Assembly (NCBI GenBank): GCA_016932735.1
Contig: JAFGCI010000008.1
Span: 39,478-103,477, forward strand
Direction: 5' to 3'
Source of the DNA: Candidatus Aenigmatarchaeota archaeon
GTDB lineage: Archaea; Aenigmatarchaeota; Aenigmatarchaeia; QMZP01; QMZT01
DNA length: 64,000 nucleotides
Positions 33,473-42,421 of this stretch are shown here, piece by piece (positions within the stretch are counted from its first letter, which is position 1; each line of letters begins with the position of its first letter). Under the pieces are notes generated by a model, which worked only from the letters and a program-made list of their open reading frames with translations, searched no databases and was not told the origin of the DNA. The position numbers and the translations under genes were made by a program.

Positions 33473-33844
33473 CTATGCAAGAGTGCCTATAAGCACGACC
33501 GCTATTAAGGATATAACCAGCGGCAGAATCAGTGATATCACTACGTTCAGTATCAGGGCACCGATTGTCCAAAGGAACCCTATGCCAAGAGACTTGTAAA
33601 TTATTATGAAATTGATTATGACAGTCAGAAGGACTCCTAAAATGCTGAAAGCGGGGAATATTGATATCAGGAACGGAACCACCGCTATTGGCACGATTCC
33701 AATAAATATTCCCAGAAAAAAGAGCTTTGAGAATTTCTTTCCTTTTCCGATTACTTTTAGTGTGACATACATTCCTATGGCAAAGCCCAGAGCAGATAAA
33801 ACCAGGCTTATTCCCATCAAAATTAAATCGGCCAGAGCAGACAT
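33473..33844 (-). CDS. small multi-span membrane protein, 123 aa
   Basis: 123 residues with four transmembrane helices and very few charged residues (VIGKGKKFSKLF between helices 1 and 2 is the only basic loop). Similar in size and layout to the protein at 652-978. Convergent with the 911-residue gene, whose stop lies 2 bases away. Family not identified. Confidence 0.7.
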   Translation of the reverse strand: MSALADLILMGISLVLSALGFAIGMYVTLKVIGKGKKFSKLFFLGIFIGIVPIAVVPFLISIFPAFSILGVLLTVIINFIIIYKSLGIGFLWTIGALILNVVISLILPLVISLIAVVLIGTLA

Positions 33845-33874
33845 CTTAATCTATTGGCAGCCCTCTATAAAAAC

Positions 33875-35227
33875 CTAATCCACAGAGATGCTCTGCTGAT
33901 AGACCCTGCACTTGCTGGGACTCTCGTAATAATAGACGAAATATGTTACGTTTCCCCTGTTGTATGGTATAACTATCTCATAAAGCCCGCCGTCCATCGG
34001 CTTGTCCGGGTAGCCGCAAAGGAAGGATTCAGGCCTGCCCGGGCTCTCAAGATTTATCGTGTGATGACAGCCTTGGCCATTCTTGCCGTATATTTCTATT
34101 TTACCGGCTCCGTATTTTTTCAGGTTCTGATATTCGAGGTTTATCTCGCTGCCCGAACATATGTTGCTTTCATCCCTCAGAAATTCTCCGTTGACAATTA
34201 TCTTCAGGTTGGCCAGCTTTTCAAAATCGTTCTCGCCCAGATACCTGTTCACAGACCAGAATTCTTCCCGGCATTCTATGAAATGTTTTTTTTCGATGCA
34301 TTCAAGGAAATCCTGTCTTTTTGCAACAAAATAAAGCGGATTTATGAACTGGGTAAATGATTCATTGAAATCTAGGCAGTTGCCATCAATCCTGCCCGTT
34401 ATTCCCCAGTCCCTCCACGGGCTCCACAGGAAATCATCATCTTTGGGAATTTTTCTGATAACGTTGAATCCTGTCGTTATGCCGTAATAAAGGATGTCGT
34501 TCAGCTCCTTTTCAAAAATAGCTGGCTGGGATGAAAAGCGGTCTTCCGTCATGAGGGAGAATGCAGCAAGAAGTGTTATTGCCCTGTTCAGTGTGATATC
34601 GTTTTTTTCGTTTGTAATCCGTCCTCCCATCTTATTGAATTCCTTTTCGTATTCAACTATGTCTTCGAATGTTATGTTCTTGATATTCATTGTGGTGCAG
34701 ATGCCGCTGTTGAATATCGCGTCTTTGACAAAAAGCTGTATGTAATCAAAATTAAATTTGTTTATTGATTTCTTTATACCGGTATCAAAGGCATTGCTTA
34801 TTCCTTCCGGCTCTATTTTAAGCTCTCCTAGATACTCCGTAAATACGTCTCCGCCTCCCCGCGGGTACAGGCTGATGACCATCTCATAATCCTGAGCCAG
34901 CCTGGCCGCGTTTATTACAGGCTCTATTTCGAAATAACATTCATACAGGTCTTTATGTATCAATCTGCATCCATAAGGTATGGTTCTCATGGCTCCTTCA
35001 TTGTTCTGTAAGGAAAGGTCGGATTCCGATATGTTCTTTTCTGTTACCAGTGTAACGTTTATTATATTCTCGTAGAGCTGGCAGTCCTCTTCCGCGTTTA
35101 TTATGCTGCATTTTATTCTGTTGTTTGAAATCCCGACGATTTCTATGTCTTTCTGTTCTTCAGCTATTGTCATTGTCATGGCTAAGAGCAACACAAATAG
35201 TCCTGCAAGTATTGTTAATTTTGTCAT
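33875..35227 (-). CDS. secreted cysteine-containing protein, 450 aa
   Basis: 450 residues with a signal peptide (LTILAGLFVLLLAMTMTIAEE). The exported part is mixed alpha/beta, with about 12 cysteines and few repeats. Residues 145-330 look helical (LNRAITLLAAFSLMTEDRFSS), the last 100 beta-rich. The gene starts on the stop of the 35224-37056 gene (ATGA overlap), so the two proteins are made together and probably act together outside the cell. Family unknown. Confidence 0.7.
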   Translation of the reverse strand: MTKLTILAGLFVLLLAMTMTIAEEQKDIEIVGISNNRIKCSIINAEEDCQLYENIINVTLVTEKNISESDLSLQNNEGAMRTIPYGCRLIHKDLYECYFEIEPVINAARLAQDYEMVISLYPRGGGDVFTEYLGELKIEPEGISNAFDTGIKKSINKFNFDYIQLFVKDAIFNSGICTTMNIKNITFEDIVEYEKEFNKMGGRITNEKNDITLNRAITLLAAFSLMTEDRFSSQPAIFEKELNDILYYGITTGFNVIRKIPKDDDFLWSPWRDWGITGRIDGNCLDFNESFTQFINPLYFVAKRQDFLECIEKKHFIECREEFWSVNRYLGENDFEKLANLKIIVNGEFLRDESNICSGSEINLEYQNLKKYGAGKIEIYGKNGQGCHHTINLESPGRPESFLCGYPDKPMDGGLYEIVIPYNRGNVTYFVYYYESPSKCRVYQQSISVD

Positions 35228-37056
35228 CTCTGCTCACTCCCGGATATAGGCTCAATTCCCGCTTTCGTTAATGCGCCTGTCAGTTTTATTATTTCGTTCG
35301 GGGCTATGGATATGCCTCTTTTCTTATAGTCAGGATATGTTCCGGTAACGATGGGGAGATAGAGATACAATTCCTCCTCCGTTCCTTCTGAATCGAATAT
35401 GAATTGGGAATATCCGTATATTATACCATTCACATTGTCCATAATCGTCACGACGAAATTGAATTCCTCCTTAGGCAATCCTTCAAACTCTATATAATTC
35501 CTGACCTCCCCCGGTCCTATATTTAATAAAAAATAACTCTCTGTAAGGACATCATTTGTCGGAAGAATCTGAATGCTAACAAGAAAATCGTCTTTGAATT
35601 CGTCAAGAGCTGCTGGTCTGTCTATAGCTGTATAGTCTGTATAGACTCCATCGGATTTGGGTGTTCCGGGCTTCATAGGCACTCCATAAAGATTTATCCT
35701 TGTGATTCTTTTTGACGGAAGGACCGCCTGAACGCTCTTCAGGTCGTCGCTCTTGACAAAGGCATTGAACACTTCCATGCCGTCTTTCCTTATTGTAAGC
35801 TCCCCTGCATAACAGGGTGCGAAGCCTTCAGCTATGCCATTGGAATCGGTCGTATCTATTACGCATTCATCAAAAAGCACCGCAGCATTGCTTAATGGTT
35901 TCTGTGCTGCATCAACGACTCTCATTTTCACCGGGCATTTGGCCTTCTTGTCGCATAGCTCATAATAATCTGCAATGCCCGACGAAATCACGACTTTCTC
36001 GTCTGCCGGGTTGTTATCCCTGACATTGACCATCACCGCGAACCTGAACCATTCACCGAGGGGCTCGTCGTTCGCGTAAACTATGACAGGGTATCTGAAA
36101 GAGTATGACATATTATAATATGCAAGGCAGTATGATGACATAGACAGAAGTCTTCTCGGTATCGATAAAGCCGGGCTTGGAAAGGCTTCGAAATTCGCTT
36201 CCAGATTCCATTGCGGATATATGAAAGCAACGTCTATGCTCCCGGTGGATATGTTCGTATTATAAAAAGGGTCCGGCTTCCGGCTCTCTGTCTTTGATGA
36301 AATTGTGTGGCTGGTCGTGTATTTTATGAGTTCCCTGAAGTTTCTGACCAGACGCTCTTTGTCAACGAAGAACGCGTTCTCGCATCCCGTGATGATATCA
36401 GATAAAGGCATCCAGTATCCAGACCCGGGTTTTGAACGCGCCATTGCATCAAGTATGTTCATATCGAAAAATCTTGTGGCATTCTGATACAGCAGGATTT
36501 CGTCTGAGAACCTGATGATGTCGAAAAGGTCTGAGGGAACCGTTATTTCATACGGCTGGGAAACAGGAATTCCGTTTACCTTTGTCGGGAGGTTAATATC
36601 GGCTGTTATTACGCCTCTGATTATCCTTACATCGACTTCCAGCGATTCAAAGTCGAACTCGGCTGTCTTCCCATAGAAATCGGTTTCTTCTGCAAGATTC
36701 TCGGTAAGATATTCCCCCAGATTCTTTTCAAGCTCTTTTTCAAAATCAAAACTCCTCATATTCCCAGCATCGTAAAGGACTTCAACATCAGTCATTCCGA
36801 ATCTTATCGAATCGTTGGTGTTTTGCGTGTATCCGCCCTGCTTGTAAATCGTTTTCAGATTATCAATGAGCCCTTTCCTTGCAAGGTTCATCACCGAATC
36901 CTTTATGACCTTTGTCTCATCCGACAGGCCTGTCTGAGGAAGAGGATTATTGTTGGTGCCCGAATACAGAAAAGAATAAGCTGCGACTACACCTATAATT
37001 ACAAGAACAAGAACGAAAACCAATTCTATCTGCCCTTTCTTCCTGAATCCGGACAT
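35224..37056 (-). CDS. large exported protein with pilin-like N-terminus
   Basis: 610 residues. The N-terminus MSGFRKKGQIELVFVLVLVIIG has the basic leader, Gly-Gln junction and following Glu of class III/type IV pilin-like signals, comparable to the pilin at 21216-21668. The rest is a large extracytoplasmic region with helical (60-180) and beta-rich (360-600) parts; residues about 370-430 look like a carboxypeptidase-regulatory-type beta sandwich (CPVKMRVVDAAQKPLSNAAV). A TATA-like element about 28 bases before the ATG suggests a leaderless mRNA. May be a minor pilin or surface protein. Confidence 0.7.
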   Translation of the reverse strand: MSGFRKKGQIELVFVLVLVIIGVVAAYSFLYSGTNNNPLPQTGLSDETKVIKDSVMNLARKGLIDNLKTIYKQGGYTQNTNDSIRFGMTDVEVLYDAGNMRSFDFEKELEKNLGEYLTENLAEETDFYGKTAEFDFESLEVDVRIIRGVITADINLPTKVNGIPVSQPYEITVPSDLFDIIRFSDEILLYQNATRFFDMNILDAMARSKPGSGYWMPLSDIITGCENAFFVDKERLVRNFRELIKYTTSHTISSKTESRKPDPFYNTNISTGSIDVAFIYPQWNLEANFEAFPSPALSIPRRLLSMSSYCLAYYNMSYSFRYPVIVYANDEPLGEWFRFAVMVNVRDNNPADEKVVISSGIADYYELCDKKAKCPVKMRVVDAAQKPLSNAAVLFDECVIDTTDSNGIAEGFAPCYAGELTIRKDGMEVFNAFVKSDDLKSVQAVLPSKRITRINLYGVPMKPGTPKSDGVYTDYTAIDRPAALDEFKDDFLVSIQILPTNDVLTESYFLLNIGPGEVRNYIEFEGLPKEEFNFVVTIMDNVNGIIYGYSQFIFDSEGTEEELYLYLPIVTGTYPDYKKRGISIAPNEIIKLTGALTKAGIEPISGSEQR

Positions 37057-37091
37057 AATATATATTAAGCCCTTTTCTATAATAACTATTC

Positions 37092-38087
37092 ATGAAAGGA
37101 AAACTATTGCTCTGGTCTGTCATTTTTTTGTTTTTAATTTTAAATGTAGCAGCGCAGTCTGTTACGATAAATATGCCCGACATTGATTATCAGACATTCG
37201 CAGAAGGCGATGACGTCCGATTGACGGCAACCATCACAAATGATGGAAATGAAACCATTGATATAATGTATCAGGAAGTAGTCCTGATGCCGGAAACGCC
37301 CCCGATGCCCGTTCTTGAGGTAATGACCCTTGAGCCGGGGGAAACCAAGGAGGTCTCCGATCTCAGTTTCACTGTCTTCTCCCTGACAGAGCCCGGCATG
37401 TATTATTATAGTGTTTCGGTAAGGGATGAAGAATGGAATGTCATAGCCGAGGAATCGACACCCTTCTATATCAACGGCACGCTAAGAACGTTCGGCTCTA
37501 TTGAAACATATTTCTGCGCTGACGGGTTGTGCGATGATGTCAGGGCAATATTCATCCAGGATGAAGCCAAGTCATATCTTCATATCGAGCTTGAGGTAGA
37601 TGCAGTTATAATGGCTCAGATAACATATCCGGATAATTCAAAAAGTCCTCTTGCAGTAAGCAATGGTGCAGCAGAAATAAACTTCAGGGGAGCAGGCCTT
37701 TACCTGATTGACCTTACCTTTACAAAGGATGGCTATGAGACAAAGACAAGACAGGTAAAGATGAGCGTAATGGAGGAAGAGCCTGTCATCCATTATGAGT
37801 TCTGCTCTACAGAGCCCGATGATGAGTGCGATATGGAATGTCCGGACGGATCTGATCCGGACTGCTCCGGCCAGACAGGCGACCAGCAGGCTCAGACAGG
37901 AACCGGAACACAGCCGGGAACAACTACAGATGGGGGGCAATTCATGTCCGACAGCGGCCTGACAATAGTCATAATCCTTATAGCCGTCCTTGTCGCCATA
38001 ATAGTCTACGGGCTTTTCATATTCCCGAGGAGAAAGATGCATAACATAGTCCCCACGGATAAAGAGAAGCCGGTAAAGAAAAAATAA
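37092..38087 (+). CDS. membrane-anchored Ig-like surface protein, 331 aa
   Basis: 331 residues. Signal peptide (LLLWSVIFLFLILNVAAQ), CARDB/Ig-like domain (25-125, DDVRLTATITNDGNETIDI), a second beta domain with two Cys (FCADGLC), a Cys-rich spot (DDECDMECPDGSDPDC), a Gln/Gly/Thr-rich linker, a transmembrane helix (TIVIILIAVLVAIIVYGLFI) and a basic tail. Leaderless: ATATATTAAG about 27 bases before the ATG. It diverges from the 610-residue gene with only 35 bases between the start codons. Confidence 0.75.
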   Translation: MKGKLLLWSVIFLFLILNVAAQSVTINMPDIDYQTFAEGDDVRLTATITNDGNETIDIMYQEVVLMPETPPMPVLEVMTLEPGETKEVSDLSFTVFSLTEPGMYYYSVSVRDEEWNVIAEESTPFYINGTLRTFGSIETYFCADGLCDDVRAIFIQDEAKSYLHIELEVDAVIMAQITYPDNSKSPLAVSNGAAEINFRGAGLYLIDLTFTKDGYETKTRQVKMSVMEEEPVIHYEFCSTEPDDECDMECPDGSDPDCSGQTGDQQAQTGTGTQPGTTTDGGQFMSDSGLTIVIILIAVLVAIIVYGLFIFPRRKMHNIVPTDKEKPVKKK

Positions 38088-38105
38088 ATCAGCATCCTTA
38101 TTTTC

Positions 38106-38330
38106 TCATTCCCCTTCATACAGGAACGTGTCCGCAACGAACAAAGCTATCGGGATTATTATTATTACAAGCACGACAATCGCTGCCATCGTGATAAGAT
38201 TGACGTTCTTGTTAACAACATCCCTGAGAATGTAGATTAGCATTCCCAGAAGCAGCATAAGAAACGCGACCGCGAGAATCTTTGACCTGTTGTTCTTTAG
38301 CTGTCCCTGTGTCGCATAATCCTTTCCCAT
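38106..38330 (-). CDS. small two-span membrane protein, 74 aa
   Basis: 74 residues: polar N-terminus (MGKDYATQGQLKNNRSK), helix 1 (ILAVAFLMLLLGMLIYIL), a short loop with DVVNKN, helix 2 (AAIVVLVIIIIPIALFVA) and an acidic end. Nine bases downstream of the HD-like gene on the same strand, so probably one transcript. Family unknown. Confidence 0.65.
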   Translation of the reverse strand: MGKDYATQGQLKNNRSKILAVAFLMLLLGMLIYILRDVVNKNVNLITMAAIVVLVIIIIPIALFVADTFLYEGE

Positions 38331-38339
38331 GAAACACCT

Positions 38340-38903
38340 TTATTTCTTCGTCAGTTCCCCGAGAGCTTTCCTGTAGAAGGGCTCGGCAATCTGCTTTGCC
38401 TGTTCAGTCTTGATGTCGTTAAGCATTCTCTGAAATTCTTCCTTTATTCTTTCCGGTGGAATCATTCCGGATGTTCTTGCCCTTCTTATGGCAACGTTCT
38501 CAAAATAGTTTATCCTGTCGGCATCCCGAAGGATAATGTGCTCTTTATCGGAGCCTGTCTCATGCTCTGCAACAATATCATAAACCCTTTCCCGTATCTT
38601 GTCAGGGAAGTTACTTTCTTCAAGAAATCTCTTGATAATCTTTGCGCCCTCTTTCTGATGATAATCAACGCTGTCAACAGATTTTACCGGGCTTGATGAA
38701 AATGGGCTTACCTGCCTGAAGGCGTCCTGTATGTCATATGTAAGCGCTGCTATCTTAAGGGCTTCAGATGCATCCGGTTTCAGCACACTTGTCCAGTGAA
38801 GGGTCCGGTTGAAATACTTGACCCTTTTATCCATATTGACTTTCTTGAAAGTTTTCAGAACAAAATTCTCAACAGTCTTAAGCCTGTCAATTTTCTCCCC
38901 CAT
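38340..38903 (-). CDS. HD-domain-like protein with a degenerate first motif
   Basis: 187 residues. Helical, with the order of HD-superfamily hydrolase elements: LHWTSVL (first His), ALTYDIQDAF where the usual H-D is Y-D, YHQKEGAKIIKRFLEE, a later VAEHETGSD and ILRDADRINYFE (final Asp). The pattern resembles DUF4202-like HD proteins. Loss of the central His may reduce metal binding, so phosphohydrolase activity is uncertain. Located next to asnS. Confidence 0.6.
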   Translation of the reverse strand: MGEKIDRLKTVENFVLKTFKKVNMDKRVKYFNRTLHWTSVLKPDASEALKIAALTYDIQDAFRQVSPFSSSPVKSVDSVDYHQKEGAKIIKRFLEESNFPDKIRERVYDIVAEHETGSDKEHIILRDADRINYFENVAIRRARTSGMIPPERIKEEFQRMLNDIKTEQAKQIAEPFYRKALGELTKK

Positions 38904-38975
38904 AACCTATTATTATTTGTTCCGCAGAAATAAATAATGTGGGGTTGCGGTGCAACCGCTATTTCTTCCCGTTTT

Positions 38976-40253
38976 CTATGGTTTAAACCTTATCATATTT
39001 CTCGGGAATGCTATTGCATCGCGTATGGAGTCAAGCCCGCAGAGCCATGCAACGACCCTCTCGACACCCATTCCGTAACCGGAGTGTGGGACAGAGCCGT
39101 ATTTTCTCAGGTCGAAGTACCATTCATAGCTTCCGGGGTCTTCGCCGTCGGCTTTCAGCCTTTTTTCCATGTCCTTTACGTCAAGGCTTCTTTCTGAGCC
39201 TCCGACTATCTCGCAATAGCCTTCAGGCGCTATCATATCGAAGCATAATGCCTCTTCAGGGTTTTCTTTTGACGGCGGCTTGTAGAACCCCATAATCTCT
39301 GTCGGGTAATGGGTGACGATGACAGGAACCCCGAAATGGTCTGCAATCTTCGCCTCTTCCAAAGTTCTCAAATCCTTTCCCCACCTGACATTCATTCCGT
39401 ATTTCTCGTTTATGATTTTGAGCGCTTCCCTGTATTTTATCGTGGGGTATTCCGCTTTTGAGTAATGCTCAAGCTTCTTTATGTCCCTTCCGAGGATTTC
39501 AAGCTCCGGCTTGTTCTTCTTCAGGACTTCCTTAATGATGAATCTGATTTCATCTTTTGCAACCTCCGTCACTTCATCAAGTTTCATCCATGCGGCTTCC
39601 ATCTCCGCCATCCAGAATTCGGAAAGGTGGCGCGTTGTCTTTGATTTCTCCGCGCGGAATGTCGGCGACATGTCATAGACCTTCTCCAGTGCAAAAACGG
39701 CGGCTTCTGCATATAGCTGCCAGCTTTGCGTCAGATAGACTTTCTTGTCGAAGTATTTGACTTCAAACAATGTCGAGCCGCCTTCGCACTGGCTCGGCTG
39801 GAAGATTGGAGGGTCGAACTCAATATAACCGCGGCCTCTGAAGAACTCATGGATTGCCCCGACAACGGTGCTTCTTATCTTCATTATGGCTGTCATGTTC
39901 CTTGACCTAAGCCACAGATGACGGACGTCCAGAAGGAACTCTGTCGACTGGTCCTTTGTTATCGGGTAGCGCTCTGCTGTCTGGACGATTTCAAGAGAGG
40001 TCGTCTTTATCTCATAGCCGCTTGGCGACCTTTCATCCTTATGGACGACTCCTTTCATGATGACCGACGATTCCATGGTCACTTCAAGCGCATCCTTAAA
40101 GAAAGGCTGGTCTTCCTTTACTGTAAACTGGGCGATGCCGTCGGCATCCCTTAAAATTATGAAAATGATATTCTTGCTCTCCCTTTTGCGCCATATCCAT
40201 CCTTTAATCTCAATCTCCTTCCCGACGCTTTCGGGGACCTTAGCGATGTTCAT
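38976..40253 (-). CDS. asnS: asparaginyl-tRNA synthetase
   Basis: 425 residues, class IIb synthetase of the archaeal AsnRS group. N-terminal OB-fold anticodon domain (VGKEIEIKGWIWRKRESKNIIFIILRD split), then the catalytic domain: motif 2 FRAEKSKTTRHLSEFWMAE and motif 3 GYGMGVERVVAWLCGL. Charges tRNA-Asn with Asn. GGTGG lies upstream of the ATG. Divergent from aspS, with about 300 bases between them. AsnRS versus AspRS paralogue is judged from WMAEMEAAW and the overall AsnRS-like sequence; the identity is likely but subfamily placement would confirm it. Confidence 0.9.
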   Translation of the reverse strand: MNIAKVPESVGKEIEIKGWIWRKRESKNIIFIILRDADGIAQFTVKEDQPFFKDALEVTMESSVIMKGVVHKDERSPSGYEIKTTSLEIVQTAERYPITKDQSTEFLLDVRHLWLRSRNMTAIMKIRSTVVGAIHEFFRGRGYIEFDPPIFQPSQCEGGSTLFEVKYFDKKVYLTQSWQLYAEAAVFALEKVYDMSPTFRAEKSKTTRHLSEFWMAEMEAAWMKLDEVTEVAKDEIRFIIKEVLKKNKPELEILGRDIKKLEHYSKAEYPTIKYREALKIINEKYGMNVRWGKDLRTLEEAKIADHFGVPVIVTHYPTEIMGFYKPPSKENPEEALCFDMIAPEGYCEIVGGSERSLDVKDMEKRLKADGEDPGSYEWYFDLRKYGSVPHSGYGMGVERVVAWLCGLDSIRDAIAFPRNMIRFKP

Positions 40254-40387
40254 TTCTCCACCTCTTGCTTATTTCTTAATATACTGATTTATTACAGTTT
40301 GCCTCGCAATCATGAATTGCGGGAATTTCCAATATTTACCTCTGACTGATTCTCTGACAAATTTCCTAAAGAGAACAGAAAGAGGCC

Positions 40388-40451
40388 AATGAACTACTCC
40401 GGACTATTATTGTCCGGCTTCGCGTTATTATTTCCGAAGTTGCAGTTCATT
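40388..40451. ncRNA. possible structured RNA between asnS and aspS (strand unknown)
   Basis: A closed 64-base structure: outer stem AATGAACT (40388-40395) with AGTTCATT (40444-40451), 8 bp; hairpin CCGGAC (40399-40404)/GTCCGG (40412-40417) with loop TATTATT; hairpin CTTCG (40418-40422)/CGAAG (40435-40439) whose loop includes TTATTATTT. This makes a three-way junction with two similar AU-rich loops. It lies outside the probable leaderless start of aspS, so it would be a separate transcript. No known family recognised. Confidence 0.4.
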
Positions 40452-40551
40452 ATGTATCACTTATATCATTCTTTTGATATGCAATGTTTAAATGGATTAG
40501 CCTATTCGGCTCAATAAACTTTAATAAATCTTCCCGCCGTTATCTCTTCTT

Positions 40552-41820
40552 ATGGGAAGGATATACATTGATGATGCGAAAGCCGGAGAGGACGTCGTCT
40601 TCAAAGGGTGGGTCGAGCGTGTAAAGGAGCTCGGCAAGATGAATTTTCTGGTCTTAAGGGACCGTTCGGGCTCTATACAGATTACAGCCAAGAAGGGCGA
40701 AGTCCCCGATAATGTTCTTGATATGATTCCGAAGCTAAACAGGGAGACCTGCATAGCGGTCAATGGAAAGGTAGTCGAATCCAAATTCGCTAAAAGCGGG
40801 ATCGAGATGATTCCAACCGAGATAACAATTGTCGGGAATGCGGAAACTCCGCTTCCGCTTGATTTCTCGGGAAAGATTGATTCTGAGAAGGACACAAGGT
40901 TCAATTACAGATACATGGACCTTCGAAACAACGAAACACAAAAAATATTCCACATAAGGAGCAGAATTATCCAGCTCTTCAGGGAGTATTTCGTAAAAGA
41001 AGGATTCATTGAAATACATACTCCGGTCATACAGGCCGCAGGAGCAGAAGGCGGTTCCACATTGTTCAAGTTCGATTATTACGGCAAAGAGGCGTATCTT
41101 CGCCAGAGCCCCCAGCTTTACAAGCAGATGATGATGGCTTCCGGCCTTGACAGGATATTCGAGATAGGACAAGTCTTTCGCGCGGAAAAATTCCACACCA
41201 GACGCCATCTTTCTGAATACTTATCAACTGACTTCGAGATGGCATGGATAAATGACGAGAACGATGTCATGGAAATGCTTGAAGGAATGGTCAAGTACAC
41301 ATTCGAAGGCCTGAAAAAAGACGGCCTCGACGTAACAGTTCCCGATTACAAGTTCCCAAGGCTTACATACACAGAGATTCTTGAGATGCTAAAAAAAGAA
41401 GGCATCGACCTCGAATGGGGAGAAGACCTGGGCGACCCGCAGGAAGCAAAGCTCGGGGAGATTATGGAGAAGCAGGGCAAGGACTGGTACTTCATAACCA
41501 AATATCCATCAAAGATAAAGCCATTCTACATAATGCTAGAGGATAAATTGTCCAGAGGATTAGACCTCGATTATAAAGGCATGGAAATGGCTTCCGGCGG
41601 GCAGAGAGAACATCGTTTTGATGTCCTTGTAAAGGTCATGAAAGAAAAGGGACTTAATCCTGAAGATTTCACATTCTACACGGACGCATTCCGATGGGGA
41701 ATGCCTCCGCATGGCGGAATAGGATTCGGAACGGAAAGGCTCGTTATGCAGATATTAAAGCTTGCAAATGTCCAGGAAGCAATATTATATCCGAGGACGC
41801 CTGACATGCTGACGCCTTAG
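40552..41820 (+). CDS. aspS: aspartyl-tRNA synthetase
   Basis: 422 residues, archaeal-type AspRS. OB-fold domain (DVVFKGWVERVKELGKMNFL), then the class II core: QSPQLYKQMMMASGLDRIFEIGQVFRAEK in parts, motif 2 FRAEKFHTRRHLSEY, motif 3 GIGFGTERLVMQIL. Attaches Asp to tRNA-Asp. TTAATAAATC about 25 bases before ATG 40552 implies a leaderless mRNA. Because asnS is next door, this AspRS need not be non-discriminating. Firm assignment. Confidence 0.95.
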   Translation: MGRIYIDDAKAGEDVVFKGWVERVKELGKMNFLVLRDRSGSIQITAKKGEVPDNVLDMIPKLNRETCIAVNGKVVESKFAKSGIEMIPTEITIVGNAETPLPLDFSGKIDSEKDTRFNYRYMDLRNNETQKIFHIRSRIIQLFREYFVKEGFIEIHTPVIQAAGAEGGSTLFKFDYYGKEAYLRQSPQLYKQMMMASGLDRIFEIGQVFRAEKFHTRRHLSEYLSTDFEMAWINDENDVMEMLEGMVKYTFEGLKKDGLDVTVPDYKFPRLTYTEILEMLKKEGIDLEWGEDLGDPQEAKLGEIMEKQGKDWYFITKYPSKIKPFYIMLEDKLSRGLDLDYKGMEMASGGQREHRFDVLVKVMKEKGLNPEDFTFYTDAFRWGMPPHGGIGFGTERLVMQILKLANVQEAILYPRTPDMLTP

Positions 41821-41867
41821 TTTCTTTTTTCTTATAATCTAGTAAATAGTAGAAAAATATATTCTGG

Positions 41868-42344
41868 TCAGAGTTCAAGTGCATCCCAACGGTTTCTGAT
41901 ACGAGAAATTTCTTTTCTGATATTCTCAACTTGAACATCAACGTCTTTTGCTGTTTGATGCGAAAGCACTGAATCGCAACCCTCAGGCGGATTTTTTCCG
42001 CGATGGTGCCCTACAGTTCTTTCTATCGTTTCCATTCCCTGCTTGTTGATATTTGTATACAAAACAAAAACCTTGTATCCGTCCGCGGCTCTGCTTTGCT
42101 CTCTCAGAATATCCTTTAGCCTTCCTTCTTTCTGATGGGAAACCAGTTCCCATGCATAGCTTCCGGCTCTTTTGGTTCTGACAACAGCCACATTGAATGG
42201 GTTTGGATAATGGGAAGAATCAATTTCAGCTGAAGGGGGTCTGTATTGATAGCAATCCAGAACATCTGAAACAGCGCAGGGTATTTCCAATCCCTGCGAA
42301 TGTGGTTTCTTATGATTCCGGTTTCCTCTTTCCCATGAATACAT
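41868..42344 (-). CDS. hypothetical protein, 158 aa
   Basis: 158 residues from ATG 42344 (an in-frame GTG lies 9 bases before). Soluble, rich in His, Arg and Ser, with CAVSDVLDCYQYRPP and VLYTNINKQGMETIERTVGHH. YPNPFNVAVVRTKRAGSYAWELVSH in pieces looks like a core strand-helix unit. TTTTTATTC lies about 30 bases before the start. No family recognised; a nuclease-like fold is possible but unsupported. Confidence 0.6.
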   Translation of the reverse strand: MYSWERGNRNHKKPHSQGLEIPCAVSDVLDCYQYRPPSAEIDSSHYPNPFNVAVVRTKRAGSYAWELVSHQKEGRLKDILREQSRAADGYKVFVLYTNINKQGMETIERTVGHHRGKNPPEGCDSVLSHQTAKDVDVQVENIRKEISRIRNRWDALEL

Positions 42345-42421
42345 AAATATCACTTATTCTGGTTTTAGGTAAATAGAATAAAAATGGTGCATGTTCCAGA
42401 ATAAGTCTGCCTTTATCATTA

